This document shows, one piece after another, positions 9,201 through 18,200 of a stretch of 36,332 bases of DNA. This DNA comes from Paracoccaceae bacterium. Its GTDB lineage: Bacteria; Pseudomonadota; Alphaproteobacteria; Rhodobacterales; Rhodobacteraceae. The stretch spans positions 1 to 36,332 of the forward strand of contig CANHLE010000026.1 in the NCBI GenBank assembly GCA_947461435.1. Reading direction: 5' to 3'. The position numbers were made by a program, and so were the translations under genes. Position 1 is the first letter of the stretch. Each line of letters begins with the position of its first letter. The notes under the pieces were generated by a model. The model saw nothing but the letters and a program-made list of their open reading frames with translations, was not told the origin of the DNA and made no database searches.

Positions 9201-11390
9201 GGATCGGGCAATATGTTCGCCGATTTCGGGGCCAACTTGCTGCGCGGCATGGACGGGAACGACACGATCGAGGGCAACGACGGCAATGACACGATCGACG
9301 GTGGAACTGGCAACGATTCCATGGTGGGCGGCGACGGCGCTGACGTGTTTGTGGTGGATGCCACGGGCGATCTTGTAGTGGAAGAATCCGGCAAGGGAAT
9401 TGACCTTGTTCAATCGTCAATCTCTTACACCTTGGTCACCTTTACCGAAAAATTGCTGCTGACAGGCAGTGGCAATATCAACGGCACCGGGAACGATTAT
9501 GACAACGTCGTCACCGGAAACACTGGCAACAACAGCCTGACGGGCGGCCTTGGCGATGACTCGCTTTACGGTGGCACGGGCAATGACACGCTCGTGGGTG
9601 ACAGCGGTCTGGATTATCTGGAGGGCGGTTCGGGTAATGACCGCTACCAAATTCTGGCCAATGACGTGATCCGCGAACTGTCTGCGGGCGGAACCGATAC
9701 CGTGTGGATCGCGGATGATTATGTTCTGGGGCTGGAGCTTGAGAACCTGGAATTGGGCGGCACGGGCAACTTTTCGGCGCGCGGAAATTCCCTGGCCAAT
9801 ATTGTCACCGGAAATACGGGCAACAACCTTCTGGAAGGAAATGGCGGCACCGATACTTTGTATGGCGGCGTGGGCAGCGATACCCTTGATGGTATGATCG
9901 GGGGCGATTCAATGGTGGGTGGGTCGGGCAATGATCTGTACATCGTCGACAGCACATCAGATCGCGTTACCGAAGTGTCCGGCGAAGGTACCGACACGGT
10001 GCAAACCCTGATCACCTATGTTCTTGGCGATAATCTGGAAAATGTGGTCATCAACACCGCCGGAAATGTCGACGCTACAGGTAACACCCTTCACAACACG
10101 ATCACGGGTGCTGCTGGCGTCAACAAACTTTACGGCATGGAAGGGAACGATACCCTTTATGGCGGAGACGGCGGCGACACCATGGACGGCGGGACCGGCA
10201 ACGACTTGATGGACGGAGGTCTTGGCAGCGACATCTATTTTGTCGATGCGGCAGGCGACACGATTGTGGAATCCGCCGATGGAGGCAATGACACTGTTCA
10301 AACCTCGATCACCTATACTCTCGCGGCTGGATTGGAAAAGCTGATCCTGACTGGCACCGACTCCATCAACGGAACGGGAAATACGACCAGCAACACCGTG
10401 ACGGGAAATGCTGGCAACAACGGCCTTTATGGCGGCGGCCAGGATGACACCTTGATTGGGGATGCGGGCAACGACACGCTGGACGGCGGAACGGGCAACG
10501 ATTCCTTGAATGGGGGGCTGGGGGACGATCTTTATTACGTCGACTCCACAACCGACCGGATCTCGGAAGGGACAATTTCCGGCACGGACACGATCATCGC
10601 GACGGCGACCTTCACCATGGGTTCAAACATTGAAAACCTGACAATGTCGGGCACCGCGACCATCGACGCCACAGGCAATACATCGAACAATGTCATGGCC
10701 GGCAACAGCGGCAACAACGCGCTTTACGGCTTGTCAGGGAACGACACCCTGACCGGCGGCGGCGGAAACGACACCTTGGATGGCGGTGCGGGCACAGATT
10801 CCTTGTCCGGCGGAAACGGGTCCGACACCTATATGATTGACGTAGAGACGGACATCATCGTGGAAGGGTCTGGTGGGGGCATGGATACCATCGTCACCTC
10901 CTTGACCTACATCTTGGGCGCCAACCTTGAAAACCTGACCTTGACAGGAACCGGCGCGGTGTCGGGAACGGGGAACACGGCCAACAACGTGATTGTCGGA
11001 AACTCGGGCAACAATGTCCTCAAAGGCATGGACGGCAACGATAAACTGACGGGCGGGGCAGGATCTGACACCCTGACCGGCGGCGAAGGGGCCGATCAGT
11101 TCATCTTTACCGCCGTGACCACAGGAACCGATGTGATCACCGATTTCAACGACGTGGCCTCGGGCGGCGATGAAGGCGACAAATTGGTGTTTGACGATCT
11201 GTTGTTGGGAACATTCGTTTATGTCGGATCCGGCGCCTTCAGCGGCGGTAAAGACAACAGCGAGGCGCGCATGATCAACGGGGCGATCCAGATGGATACA
11301 AATGGCGACGGAAAGGTCGACTTCACCATCAAGATCGACGGCCTGACCAGCGCGAACGAACTGTCGACCTCGGACTTTCTGTTTACATAA
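6297..11390 (+). CDS. Large RTX-repeat calcium-binding surface/secreted protein
   Basis: The product is 1697 residues from the ATG at 6297, chosen because AAGGA lies seven bases upstream (an in-frame TTG at 6279 lacks this). Almost the whole protein is built from GGxGxDxLxGG nonapeptides, which form calcium-loaded beta-rolls outside the cell. From about residue 47 to 520 there are six phased 79-residue units. From about 909 to 1600 there are seven units of about 95-108 residues with a YxVDxTxD...GxDTVxxSISYTL...LENLTLTGTG pattern. The last 100 residues (GADQFIF..., DVITDFND, ending SDFLFT) look like the serralysin-type cap and uncleaved type I secretion signal. There is no N-terminal signal peptide and no catalytic domain. 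Export would need an HlyB/HlyD/TolC system, none of which is in this window. A structural or adhesive role is inferred. Confidence 0.9.
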   Translation: MPTYNGTTGNDTVTGSTSGDSLFGDAGNDTLIGLTGNDTINGGIGTDIASFASATGAVTVSLTTNLSSGADGNDTLIAIEGVIGSGFNDSLTGSTLADLLYGGNGNDSLTGGTGNDVLDGGAGTADVAIYSTASAAIQVNLGTGLSSGADGNDTLAGIENLIGSAFADSLTGDANANNIAGGDGNDTLTGGAGIDTLDGGLGVADIVGYSAATAAVSVNLATNAVSGADGVDIISNFEGVIGSGFNDTLTGSAAANWIYGGGGNDSLTGGAGADVIDGGSGTADTASYSAATAAVQVSLATNLSAGADGIDTLSGIENLVGSAFADSLTGDSANNMIVGGDLNDTITGGGGVDTLDGGVGTADILGYSGATGAVVVNLATNAVSGADGVDVISNVEGVIGSAFHDSLTGNTADNWLYGGDGNDLLTGGAGNDLLDGGNGADDLASYSAATAAVQVSLVTNLATGADGNDTLVSIEDLTGSAFSDALTGNGSANTLTGGDGNDTIIGGAGADGLAGGNGTDTLSYGTSTTNVVINLSTSSASLNDAAGDIISGFENVIGGSGNDTISGDGVSNSIDGGLGNDSLSGSTGGTDTLSGGDGNDTLVAGNNTSILGGNGTDEVSFAASTSAVTVNLTTMTSTSSFTGVTLNTVEGAIGSSFADVITGDGAANILTGGDGNDTLVGGLGNDTLSGGAGNDVLSYASSSAAVQINLATGVVTGGAGTDAISGFESIIGSTFADSITGSTGNDLINGGGGNDTINGGAGIDVVDFSSATSAININMLLGTGTSGVMSGIEGFVTSTFNDTIVGDTNNNVFFSSLGNDAFIGGDGTDAIDFSYSNAAVAVDLINGTASGGHATGDAYTEIENLFGSTYDDSFIAGSGAQRLEGNLGNDTLNGGSGNDTMVGGAGNDVYSVNATGDVITELAGQGVDRVESSISHTLGTEFENLTITGFSDVSGTGNAGNNVIIGNNGSGNMFADFGANLLRGMDGNDTIEGNDGNDTIDGGTGNDSMVGGDGADVFVVDATGDLVVEESGKGIDLVQSSISYTLVTFTEKLLLTGSGNINGTGNDYDNVVTGNTGNNSLTGGLGDDSLYGGTGNDTLVGDSGLDYLEGGSGNDRYQILANDVIRELSAGGTDTVWIADDYVLGLELENLELGGTGNFSARGNSLANIVTGNTGNNLLEGNGGTDTLYGGVGSDTLDGMIGGDSMVGGSGNDLYIVDSTSDRVTEVSGEGTDTVQTLITYVLGDNLENVVINTAGNVDATGNTLHNTITGAAGVNKLYGMEGNDTLYGGDGGDTMDGGTGNDLMDGGLGSDIYFVDAAGDTIVESADGGNDTVQTSITYTLAAGLEKLILTGTDSINGTGNTTSNTVTGNAGNNGLYGGGQDDTLIGDAGNDTLDGGTGNDSLNGGLGDDLYYVDSTTDRISEGTISGTDTIIATATFTMGSNIENLTMSGTATIDATGNTSNNVMAGNSGNNALYGLSGNDTLTGGGGNDTLDGGAGTDSLSGGNGSDTYMIDVETDIIVEGSGGGMDTIVTSLTYILGANLENLTLTGTGAVSGTGNTANNVIVGNSGNNVLKGMDGNDKLTGGAGSDTLTGGEGADQFIFTAVTTGTDVITDFNDVASGGDEGDKLVFDDLLLGTFVYVGSGAFSGGKDNSEARMINGAIQMDTNGDGKVDFTIKIDGLTSANELSTSDFLFT
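6435..7853 (+). repeat. Six tandem 79-residue (237-bp) RTX units in alternating A/B pairs
   Basis: Spacing between equivalent residues is exactly 79 for five successive units and 78 for the sixth. Odd units carry EGVIGSGFND followed by a (W/L)(I/L)YGG turn; even units carry EN(L)(I/V)GSAFADSLTG. The alternation implies duplication of a 474-bp pair. Confidence 0.85.
9024..11099 (+). repeat. Seven C-terminal RTX units of about 100 residues
   Basis: Each unit starts with a (Y/F)xVDxTxD-like strand, runs through GxDTVQTSITYTL and LENLTLTGT, then GNTxxNxVTGNxGNN, and closes with GGxGND nonapeptides. The first two measured units are 108 and 99 residues. The third has lost part of its opening (RYQILANDVI). 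The series ends at the secretion cap. Confidence 0.8.
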
Positions 11391-11407
11391 CCACACTTGG
11401 CACAGTC

Positions 11408-11434
11408 GAAAGCGGCGGTCTGGCTGCCGCTTTC
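11408..11434. terminator. Stem-loop between the convergent RTX and response-regulator genes
   Basis: GAAAGCGGC (11408-11416) pairs perfectly with GCCGCTTTC (11426-11434) over a 9-base loop. It lies 18 bases after the RTX stop and 37 bases beyond the response-regulator stop. It lacks a clear U-run on either side, so its strength as an intrinsic terminator is uncertain. The location between converging genes fits a shared terminator. Confidence 0.6.
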
Positions 11435-11470
11435 AACACCGATCATAGCCCGCGCAGAAGGCCAGATACT

Positions 11471-12136
11471 TTACCGGGGATTGGGTTCATACACCGAAAC
11501 CTTCAACATGGCTTGGGTGCGCGAATTCACCCCGAGTTTTCGGTAGATCTGTTTGACATGAGATTGAACAGAGGCCTCGGTGATTTCCAGTCGCTGCGAA
11601 ATCTTCTTGTAGGTGGACCCCCGCGTGATTTCGGTCAGAACCAATTGCTCGCGGGCCGTCAAATTGTATTCGGTGTCTTGAGCCTGCGGGCTGATCTCTT
11701 CCTTCTTGCGGAATGATCGCAGAATGAAACGGGCAATACTGGGTGACAGGGGCGAAAATCCCTGCATCACCATATCCACCGTGTCCAGCAGATCGCTTTC
11801 CGAGGAATCCTTGACAACATAACCGCCAGCGCCCGCTGAAATTGCAGCCACCACGCTCGCTTCGTCTTTGATGGAGCTGAGCACCAATATTTCCGGCATC
11901 GGATCCAATTTCTTGGCCGCCTCGATCACAGAAAGGCCCGATCCATCCGGCAGCCCCAGATCCAGCAAGATCATATGGGGGCGTTGGGACGCCAGATATT
12001 CCACCGCCTCTGCCACGTTTCCGGCAAGTTCCACCACGATCGAACTGTCGGTCCGCAACTTTCCCGCAATCTGGCGGCGCGTTGCGAAGTCGTCTTCGAC
12101 CACAAGGATATTCAGCTTTCGCCCAGTGTCTGTCAT
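11471..12136 (-). CDS. NarL/FixJ-family response regulator
   Basis: This 221-residue protein has a receiver domain (about 8-125) with the acidic pair in VVEDD, the phosphorylatable Asp59 in MILLDLGLPDGSG and the conserved Lys in GGYVVKDSS. A LuxR-type helix-turn-helix follows (about 155-218: LTAREQLVLTEITRG, KKISQRLEITEASVQSHVKQIYRKLGV). It starts 12 bases after the stop of the sensor kinase gene on the same strand, so the two are almost certainly partners. It is the last gene of the minus-strand run that begins with the giant repeat protein; control of that run or of the divergent hfaB-type pair is an attractive inference. No binding-site evidence is decisive. Confidence 0.95.
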   Translation of the reverse strand: MTDTGRKLNILVVEDDFATRRQIAGKLRTDSSIVVELAGNVAEAVEYLASQRPHMILLDLGLPDGSGLSVIEAAKKLDPMPEILVLSSIKDEASVVAAISAGAGGYVVKDSSESDLLDTVDMVMQGFSPLSPSIARFILRSFRKKEEISPQAQDTEYNLTAREQLVLTEITRGSTYKKISQRLEITEASVQSHVKQIYRKLGVNSRTQAMLKVSVYEPNPR

Positions 12137-12148
12137 ATGCCGATTACC

Positions 12149-14029
12149 CTATTTGATCTTTAACAACACCGCAGAGCCATTGCCCCGCAGACGAAAGTAA
12201 ACCTTGCCGTGGATGCGTTCTGCGCGCCGCTGCATGTTTCGCATTCCAAAACCGGGCGCAAAGAAGCCGGACGCATCGCCATTATCCAAAACCCAGATCG
12301 AGGCCGAGCTTCCAACAGCCTTGGACGGGCGAACGATCACCTGAATCTGCGTTGCCTTGCCGTGGCGCACGGCATTGGAAATGGATTCTTGCAGAATGCG
12401 GAACATGGCCAAATTGACCTCGGGACGCAGGTCTTGCAGCATCGGGGCATAGTCGTAATCCCAGATGATGTTGACCGCAGACCCAGAGTATTGCGGCACC
12501 ATCCGCTCTCGGAAGGCGGCAAGGGCGACGGCCAATTCGCCATCAAAACTGTCAAGGGAATCCACAACAAGCCGCAAATCAAGCAGCGCCAGTTTGGACA
12601 GGCCGCGAATTTCATCCAGAACTTCGTTCGTTCCATATTCTGCAAGGGCATTGATCGAGATCAGATTGCCCGCCAGACCATCGTGCAGATCCCCCATCAG
12701 GCGTTCGCGTTCCACCTGAACCGACATTTCATGCTTCAGGGCGTTTTCCTTGAAGTAGAACAGTGACAGCTTTTGCGTCACCTGCTGTACCTCGTCCGCC
12801 AAAATTTCATTGGCAGAATTCGCGCGAACGAGGTTCGAAGAATAGGATCTGAAGATCTTGATCGCGATAACCATGACAAGAAACAGCGCTGTATAGCCGC
12901 GCAGCGCAATGAATGTGGGATGCGGATGGCCAAAACTTGCCATCAGGTTGAAAACATTCATCACGATCGCGGCGGCGGCCAGAATGATTACCGGGATCTC
13001 GAAATAATCCCGCCGCTCTATCAGTGTCGTTGCCGCGTAGGCGATACCCAGACTCGAAACAATCATTGAAAATATCCAGAAGCATTGAACCACGAACAGG
13101 AGTTCAAAGCCGCTGCCGCATTGAATTACCATCAGGATGAGCGCGATAGGGAACAAAAACAGATACTTCATCGAAATCAGTGACACTTTGTGTTGGGATG
13201 CCGTCATCACCGCCACAACAAATATCGCCGACGTGAGCCTGCCGACGATCGGCACGTAAGAGTAAACATCGGTCCGGTCCACCGCCGCCAAGTTTACGAA
13301 GGTTCCAAAGCAGTAGCATGTGGACAGGATAAAGATGCTTAAGAACACCGTCTGACGATGACGCAGCGCCGCATAGCCCGAAAACAAACAAGCAAACAGC
13401 AACACGCCTTCTACCAAGCGCGGAATGGTCCATTTGGCCCGGAAGGTGGATGAAAAGATCTCTTCAAGGGGCTTTGCCCGGCCGATAAGCACCTTTTGCA
13501 ACAACCCCCCTAGGGGCAAGTCTGAGGAGACGTGCACGACAACAGAATTTGCGCCTGGTTTCAGAATCTCCGGCGGAAATATAACAAAGTCAGGAATGCT
13601 GAACATCAGCCGCTGAACTTGCGGGACGGGACGGCGCGAATTTATCGGCTGCCCGTTTAACTTCACCAGAACAGCGCCGCTGTAGTCGGCCACCAAAATA
13701 CCCGTAGGCTCTGTCAGATCTGTTGGCGCTTGGAAATCGTAACCGACCTCAATCGAACAGTCCGATTTGCCAAGCGTCGCAACGCAGCTGTACGTGGCGT
13801 TATATTCTGAATAGTCCCGAAAATGCACGGGAGGCGAGATTTCAGAGGCCTGCCCCGTGATCGGCCATTGCTGCTGCGCCAGCGGTGACAGCAAAAGCAG
13901 CTGCACAAACACCACCAAGATGGCCAAACAGGTCAGGAAAAACCTGTTCGCCCGCGCGACCGCGGAAAGAACAGCCTTCCCATCAGACTTGGTGGTCCGC
14001 GGAAGCGCATATAGGGATGCCGTGCTCAT
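12149..14029 (-). CDS. 7TM sensor histidine kinase (HisKA_3 type)
   Basis: The protein has 626 residues. A first membrane helix (about 29-50) leads to an extracytoplasmic domain (about 51-200) with a beta-sandwich look (VLVKLNGQPINSRRP, LKPGANSVVVHV) and a possible disulfide, Cys82-Cys91. A block of about seven membrane helices (about 203-395) follows, the layout of 7TMR-DISM sensors. After a coiled-coil linker comes a HisKA_3 dimerisation domain with the phosphoacceptor His449 in ERERLMGDLHDGLAGN, then a GHKL ATPase domain with ESISNAVRHG (N box) and WVLDNGD and GFGMRNMQRR (G boxes). DISM domains are thought to sense carbohydrates or surface ligands. It lies 32 bases downstream of the decapeptide-repeat lipoprotein and just upstream of its regulator, so it may monitor the state of the surface structure encoded beside it; that is an inference. 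Confidence 0.93.
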   Translation of the reverse strand: MSTASLYALPRTTKSDGKAVLSAVARANRFFLTCLAILVVFVQLLLLSPLAQQQWPITGQASEISPPVHFRDYSEYNATYSCVATLGKSDCSIEVGYDFQAPTDLTEPTGILVADYSGAVLVKLNGQPINSRRPVPQVQRLMFSIPDFVIFPPEILKPGANSVVVHVSSDLPLGGLLQKVLIGRAKPLEEIFSSTFRAKWTIPRLVEGVLLFACLFSGYAALRHRQTVFLSIFILSTCYCFGTFVNLAAVDRTDVYSYVPIVGRLTSAIFVVAVMTASQHKVSLISMKYLFLFPIALILMVIQCGSGFELLFVVQCFWIFSMIVSSLGIAYAATTLIERRDYFEIPVIILAAAAIVMNVFNLMASFGHPHPTFIALRGYTALFLVMVIAIKIFRSYSSNLVRANSANEILADEVQQVTQKLSLFYFKENALKHEMSVQVERERLMGDLHDGLAGNLISINALAEYGTNEVLDEIRGLSKLALLDLRLVVDSLDSFDGELAVALAAFRERMVPQYSGSAVNIIWDYDYAPMLQDLRPEVNLAMFRILQESISNAVRHGKATQIQVIVRPSKAVGSSASIWVLDNGDASGFFAPGFGMRNMQRRAERIHGKVYFRLRGNGSAVLLKIK

Positions 14030-14061
14030 GTCCGATGGATACCCGGCCTGTGTTTTTCAGA

Positions 14062-14475
14062 TCACCAGCTGATATCGGCGCCGCCCGCCGAGGTGGTGCC
14101 GTGCGAATCTCCGCCGTCCGCCCCAAGGCTTGCCGAGGCGCTGGTCGCCCCCGTGCTGATGGAAGTATACCCGCCCGAGGTGCCGACGGCCGCATGGGCC
14201 CCGCCCGCAGACGCCACCACCGCTGACGATGTGCCATCTGTTGCAACGGCTGCATCAGAATCCCCGGCCGATGAGGTGACGGTTGTCAAATCACCCCAAT
14301 GCGACACCGAAGCCGAAGCATCGCCGCCATTGGCAACCGCGGTGCAGCCCGGGCAATGGGTGTGATATCCGTACCAGGCAATCGAATTCCAGGTCGAATA
14401 GGCCGGCTCTTGAACGCATCCAGCAAGACCGGTCGGCAGAACAAGAAGAAGGACGGCAGCAGCATTAACACGCAT
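14062..14475 (-). CDS. Lipoprotein built of perfect 10-residue repeats
   Basis: The 137-residue product (ATG at 14475, preceded by GAGAGA) has a lipoprotein signal ending LAGC with the lipidated Cys at position 20. A short aromatic segment with a CPGC motif (residues 41-44) follows. From residue 51 to the end it is eight decapeptides plus a 7-residue stub ending in Trp, all but one starting with Gly: GDASASVSHW, GDLTTVTSSA, GDSDAAVATD and so on, with small and beta-branched residues alternating. This periodicity suggests a beta-solenoid or amyloid-like stack on a membrane anchor. I know no named family. It lies between the peptidoglycan-binding protein and the sensor kinase on the same strand, which ties it to the adhesin cluster; a minor anchoring or nucleating subunit is a possible role. 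Confidence 0.75.
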   Translation of the reverse strand: MRVNAAAVLLLVLPTGLAGCVQEPAYSTWNSIAWYGYHTHCPGCTAVANGGDASASVSHWGDLTTVTSSAGDSDAAVATDGTSSAVVASAGGAHAAVGTSGGYTSISTGATSASASLGADGGDSHGTTSAGGADISW

Positions 14476-14549
14476 ATTGGATCTCTCTCGGGCATGGGGG
14501 CGCGCGGACGGACCCAGAAGCATCCGCCGCGCACGTGTTGAGTGAAGAT

Positions 14550-15155
14550 TTACTGAAGAAGCAGCTTGAACATGGTATCGACAGACATCTCGCCGGTGGA
14601 CGGCAAGCCATTTTCAGACTGGTACAGCGCCAAAGCCTCTGTGCTGGCCGGGCCGATCATGCCATCTGGAACGCCGTCCAAATACCCAAGATCAACCAGC
14701 TTTTGCTGGGCCAAAGCAATCGTTGCCTGACGATAGGGCTTTTCAGCGCCCGCATCTGGCACGTTGATGATCGGCGATTCCGCCGTGACACGGGCATTGG
14801 CAAAGGCGCCAACCACACGTGCCATCGTGTTTTCCACCAGCTCATCTGGCGCCGCGCGGCATTCGTTCAGCACAATGGCCAGAACGTTGATCATGTCCAG
14901 GAAAGGAACCACATCATAGGATTCGGCTTGCAGCCGGTTGGACGCAGACAGATAGCCCGCAAGCCACGATTGGAACGCCAGAACGCCGTCACGCTTTTCG
15001 GTCGCATCGGCGCTTTCAGAAACGGAAATCCAAAGGCTGCAGGGTTGGCCGCCAATACCGCGAACCGAAAACTTTCCATCGGCATCCGATGCGAAAGCGG
15101 CGGTCGAGGTGAGAACAGACAGTCCGAAGGCGCAGAGATAGTTTTTCGCAAACAT
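14550..15155 (-). CDS. Exported protein with C-terminal peptidoglycan-binding domain
   Basis: The 201-residue product starts at the ATG at 15155 (AGGAAA six bases upstream). It has a signal peptide cut near AFA-SD (about residue 23). The first domain (about 30-125) is helical, with two cysteines (39 and 99) that could form a disulfide, and motifs FQSWLAGYLS and DMINVLAIVLNECR. The second domain (about 142-200) is a PG_binding_1 fold: ALAQQKLVDLGYLDGVPDG, then IGPASTEALALYQSENGLP. It would sit in the periplasm and hold on to the cell wall. It lies 62 bases after the giant repeat protein, with a strong hairpin between them, and 74 bases before the lipoprotein. A role in anchoring the surface structure to peptidoglycan is inferred. 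Confidence 0.8.
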   Translation of the reverse strand: MFAKNYLCAFGLSVLTSTAAFASDADGKFSVRGIGGQPCSLWISVSESADATEKRDGVLAFQSWLAGYLSASNRLQAESYDVVPFLDMINVLAIVLNECRAAPDELVENTMARVVGAFANARVTAESPIINVPDAGAEKPYRQATIALAQQKLVDLGYLDGVPDGMIGPASTEALALYQSENGLPSTGEMSVDTMFKLLLQ

Positions 15156-15183
15156 AGTCGTTTTCCTGTATGTTTTTTGGTTG

Positions 15184-15211
15184 GCCCGCACCGGCCAAGG
15201 CCGATGCGGGC
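15184..15211. terminator. Strong stem-loop between the giant repeat protein and the wall-binding protein gene
   Basis: GCCCGCA (15184-15190) pairs with TGCGGGC (15205-15211), enclosing an inner stem CGGCC/GGCCG and a two-base loop; 12 base pairs in all. On the plus strand it is followed by GTGTTTTTA. On the minus strand, the direction of the flanking genes, no U-run follows. It may therefore act as a partial terminator or an RNA-stabilising element that sets different levels for the genes on its two sides. Confidence 0.65.
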
Positions 15212-15217
15212 GTGTTT

Positions 15218-18200
15218 TTAGAACGAAGTGAACGTGCTTCCAGCGGTGCTGATGACCGAGGTCGCCGTGTTTCCGACAGCAGATGCCGCGATGGAGTTGT
15301 TCGCCACCGAGACTGAACCGCTGTCGGTTCCGGTCGACATCACAACCTCAGCCGCCGTAACAACGGCCGACATAGCAGCAGTGTTGGTCTGGAAGTTGCT
15401 GACTGATCCGGAAGCGTCTGTCCCCGACCCATCAGAATACAGCCGCAAGCTGTTCGACGAACTGTTGCCCGTCGCATCGGCCATCATCATGTTGCCATTC
15501 AGAGCCAGCGATCCCGTGTTTCCTGCACCCGACTCTGTAATTCCGATTTGGAAGTTAGTCAGCGTCGAAGTCACAGCGGAACCGTTGCTTTGTCCGTTCA
15601 TCACCGCGTATTGCGCGGTTGTTGTCATCACACCGGCCGCACTGCCAGTCGAGGCAGCCCCAGCAGTCGACAGTACATCGATGCCAGAGGTTCCGGTCAC
15701 CGTCATCGCGTTGATCGCGACGTTGGCCGTTCCGGTTGAACGAACGGTGTTGTCAGAGGCAGAGATAGATCCGGTGACGGCACCGCCGACTGTAATCTGG
15801 ATCTGACCTTCCGTGCTGCCGACCTGCGCAGCCGTGATGGCCCCGCCTGTCCGCACCTGGTTCGACGCAAGCACGGCCTGCGTGTCATCCGACAACGAAG
15901 ACCCTGCGGTCAATGTCATCGCACTGTCCGCCACGTTACCGCGCGATTGGGCAACAAGGATGTTGCTGTCGGCCGTAATCGATCCGGTCAAGGCGCCCGT
16001 TAGCACGGTGCCAATCTTCGAGTCGCCCATATCAGCGTCACCACTGATCGACGATCCGACGGCTGCCGATGAGGTTTGGCGGTTCAGCAAGCTGATCGCA
16101 TCACTGCTGCTGAAGTCACCAGCGGTGGCTACGGTCAAGGTATCGGTCGTTGCGACCGTACCCCCTGCCCCGTCAATCGAGGTGTCAGACGTCAGCGTCA
16201 AACGGTTGGTCGCTGAGGTTGAGGTGGCCGAGGCAACACCGATGTTGCTGTCGGTCGACAAGGTGCCAACCGCCGAAGTGCCGGTGATCGTAAAGTTCGG
16301 ACCACCCAGCGTTGCGGTGATCGCACCGGATGCGTTCTGATCGTTCGCAACCGCGGCACTGACGTCGGTCATCAGACCGGCCGTGATCGTGCTGACGTTT
16401 TGGGCAAGCAAGCCGGTGGCTTGCGCCCGCATCGTGTTGCTGCTGGCGTCAATCGCCGAGTTCGCGGTGACAGCCCCGGTCAGCGTGATCCCCATCAATG
16501 GTTTGACGCCATCTGCGGTTGAGGTATCGAACAGCGCGATCACATCGCCAGCATTGGTCTGGCTGTTGACCAAAACTGAGGACGTTTCGCCGATCGTCAT
16601 GACATCCGTCGCCGAGGCAACAGACCCACCATCGGTATCCCCTGTCAGAACTGTGCCGGCCGTCAGGGTGCTGGTGTTATAAGCACTGAACCCTGTCGCG
16701 GTGGCATTCGCCGTGTTGCCGGTAACATCCAGCGTCGATGAGGCGACAGCCGCTGCGGCGATGTTGACGTTCACGCCTTGGATTGTCGACGTAACGTCAG
16801 CCGCTGCGGTTCCGTTTTGAACAGAAACCATCGAACCGCCGCCGTTGGTGGTGGAGAAATCGACAGAGGTATCAGACACTTGCGACAAGACGTTGGTCAC
16901 AGTACCCGCCGTTGCCGTGGCCGCGATGGCGTTCGAGGTCAGGGCCAAAGCCGAGCTGGACGTGGCACCCGTGATCGACAGCAGAATAGTCGCAGGCGTC
17001 AGTGAGGTGTCCGCACCGCCGCCGTCGTTTGCAACTTTCGCCGAAACGGCAGCCGATTGCGTTTGGAAGGACGACATTGTCGCAAAGGTATCATTCACAG
17101 TGATCAGCGGTGTCGCCGTCCCGTCAACGACGGTGCTGGCGGCAGAACCGGCGCCTGTGATCGGGGCGATGCTGCCACCGGTCACTGCCAAACGGTTGGT
17201 TTCGGTCAGGCCCGTTGCGGTGGCCGCAATCGAGTTTGACACCATATCAACCGCGCTAGAAGCGACGGCCGCACCCAACGTCACGGCAAGCCGCGGTTCG
17301 GTTACGGTCGAAGAAATCGCACCCGATCCGTTCTGCGAGGCCAGCAAGGCCGCGGAGGCAGAGTTTGATGCCCCTGCGGTGCTGGAGATCGTGTTGGTTC
17401 CGGTGGCACCAATCGCGGTGCCCGCAATCGCGTTCGATGACATCGACAGGGTCGAGGCATTGGTCGCGGCTGTCACGGTCATTTGCAGGCGGGCGTTGGT
17501 ATCATCGTCACTGGACGATACATCTGCCGTCACACTGCTGGCATTGACCTGATCAGACACCAACATGCGGTCTGCTTCCGCGCTAAGCGTTGCGGTACCG
17601 TTGTTGGTCGTTCCGGCGTTGGCCATATCGGTCAAGCCGCCCATCACACCGTCTGCCGCTGTGGTCAGCGTGTTGGTTCCCGAAACAGCGGTTGCAACTG
17701 ACGACAGCGTGTTGCTGTCCATCGTCAGGCTTTCAGAATTCGTCGTGGCCCCCGTGTTCGCAACGGTCATGGTCACAGCCGAATCTTCCAAGGTGCTGGA
17801 AATCGCACCAGTCACGCTTTTCTGCGCACTGACCAAGGCAAAGACTGGCGCGGTCGTCGCCCCAATCGTGGCGGCCGATGCGGTCAGCGCCGCCGTTCCG
17901 CTGACAGCCGTCGCGATGGATGTCAGAAGGTTGCTGCTGGCGGCAACCGAGCTGTCGGTCAGGGTTCCAACGGTTACGTCCACGGTTGCCGACTTTGTCG
18001 CTGCCGTGACCGCGCCCGAGTTGGTTTGGCTTTGCACCATTCCATAATCGGCCGACAATCCTGCAGAAGCAGCAACTGTTGTTGCGGTGGCATCCCCATT
18101 GTCGATGCCGCCTGCGCCGTCCAGCGTTGCCGTGGACGTTCCGCCCAACGTCAGACGCGTGACATCAGACAAAGCTGTGGCGGTCGAACCAACGACGTTG

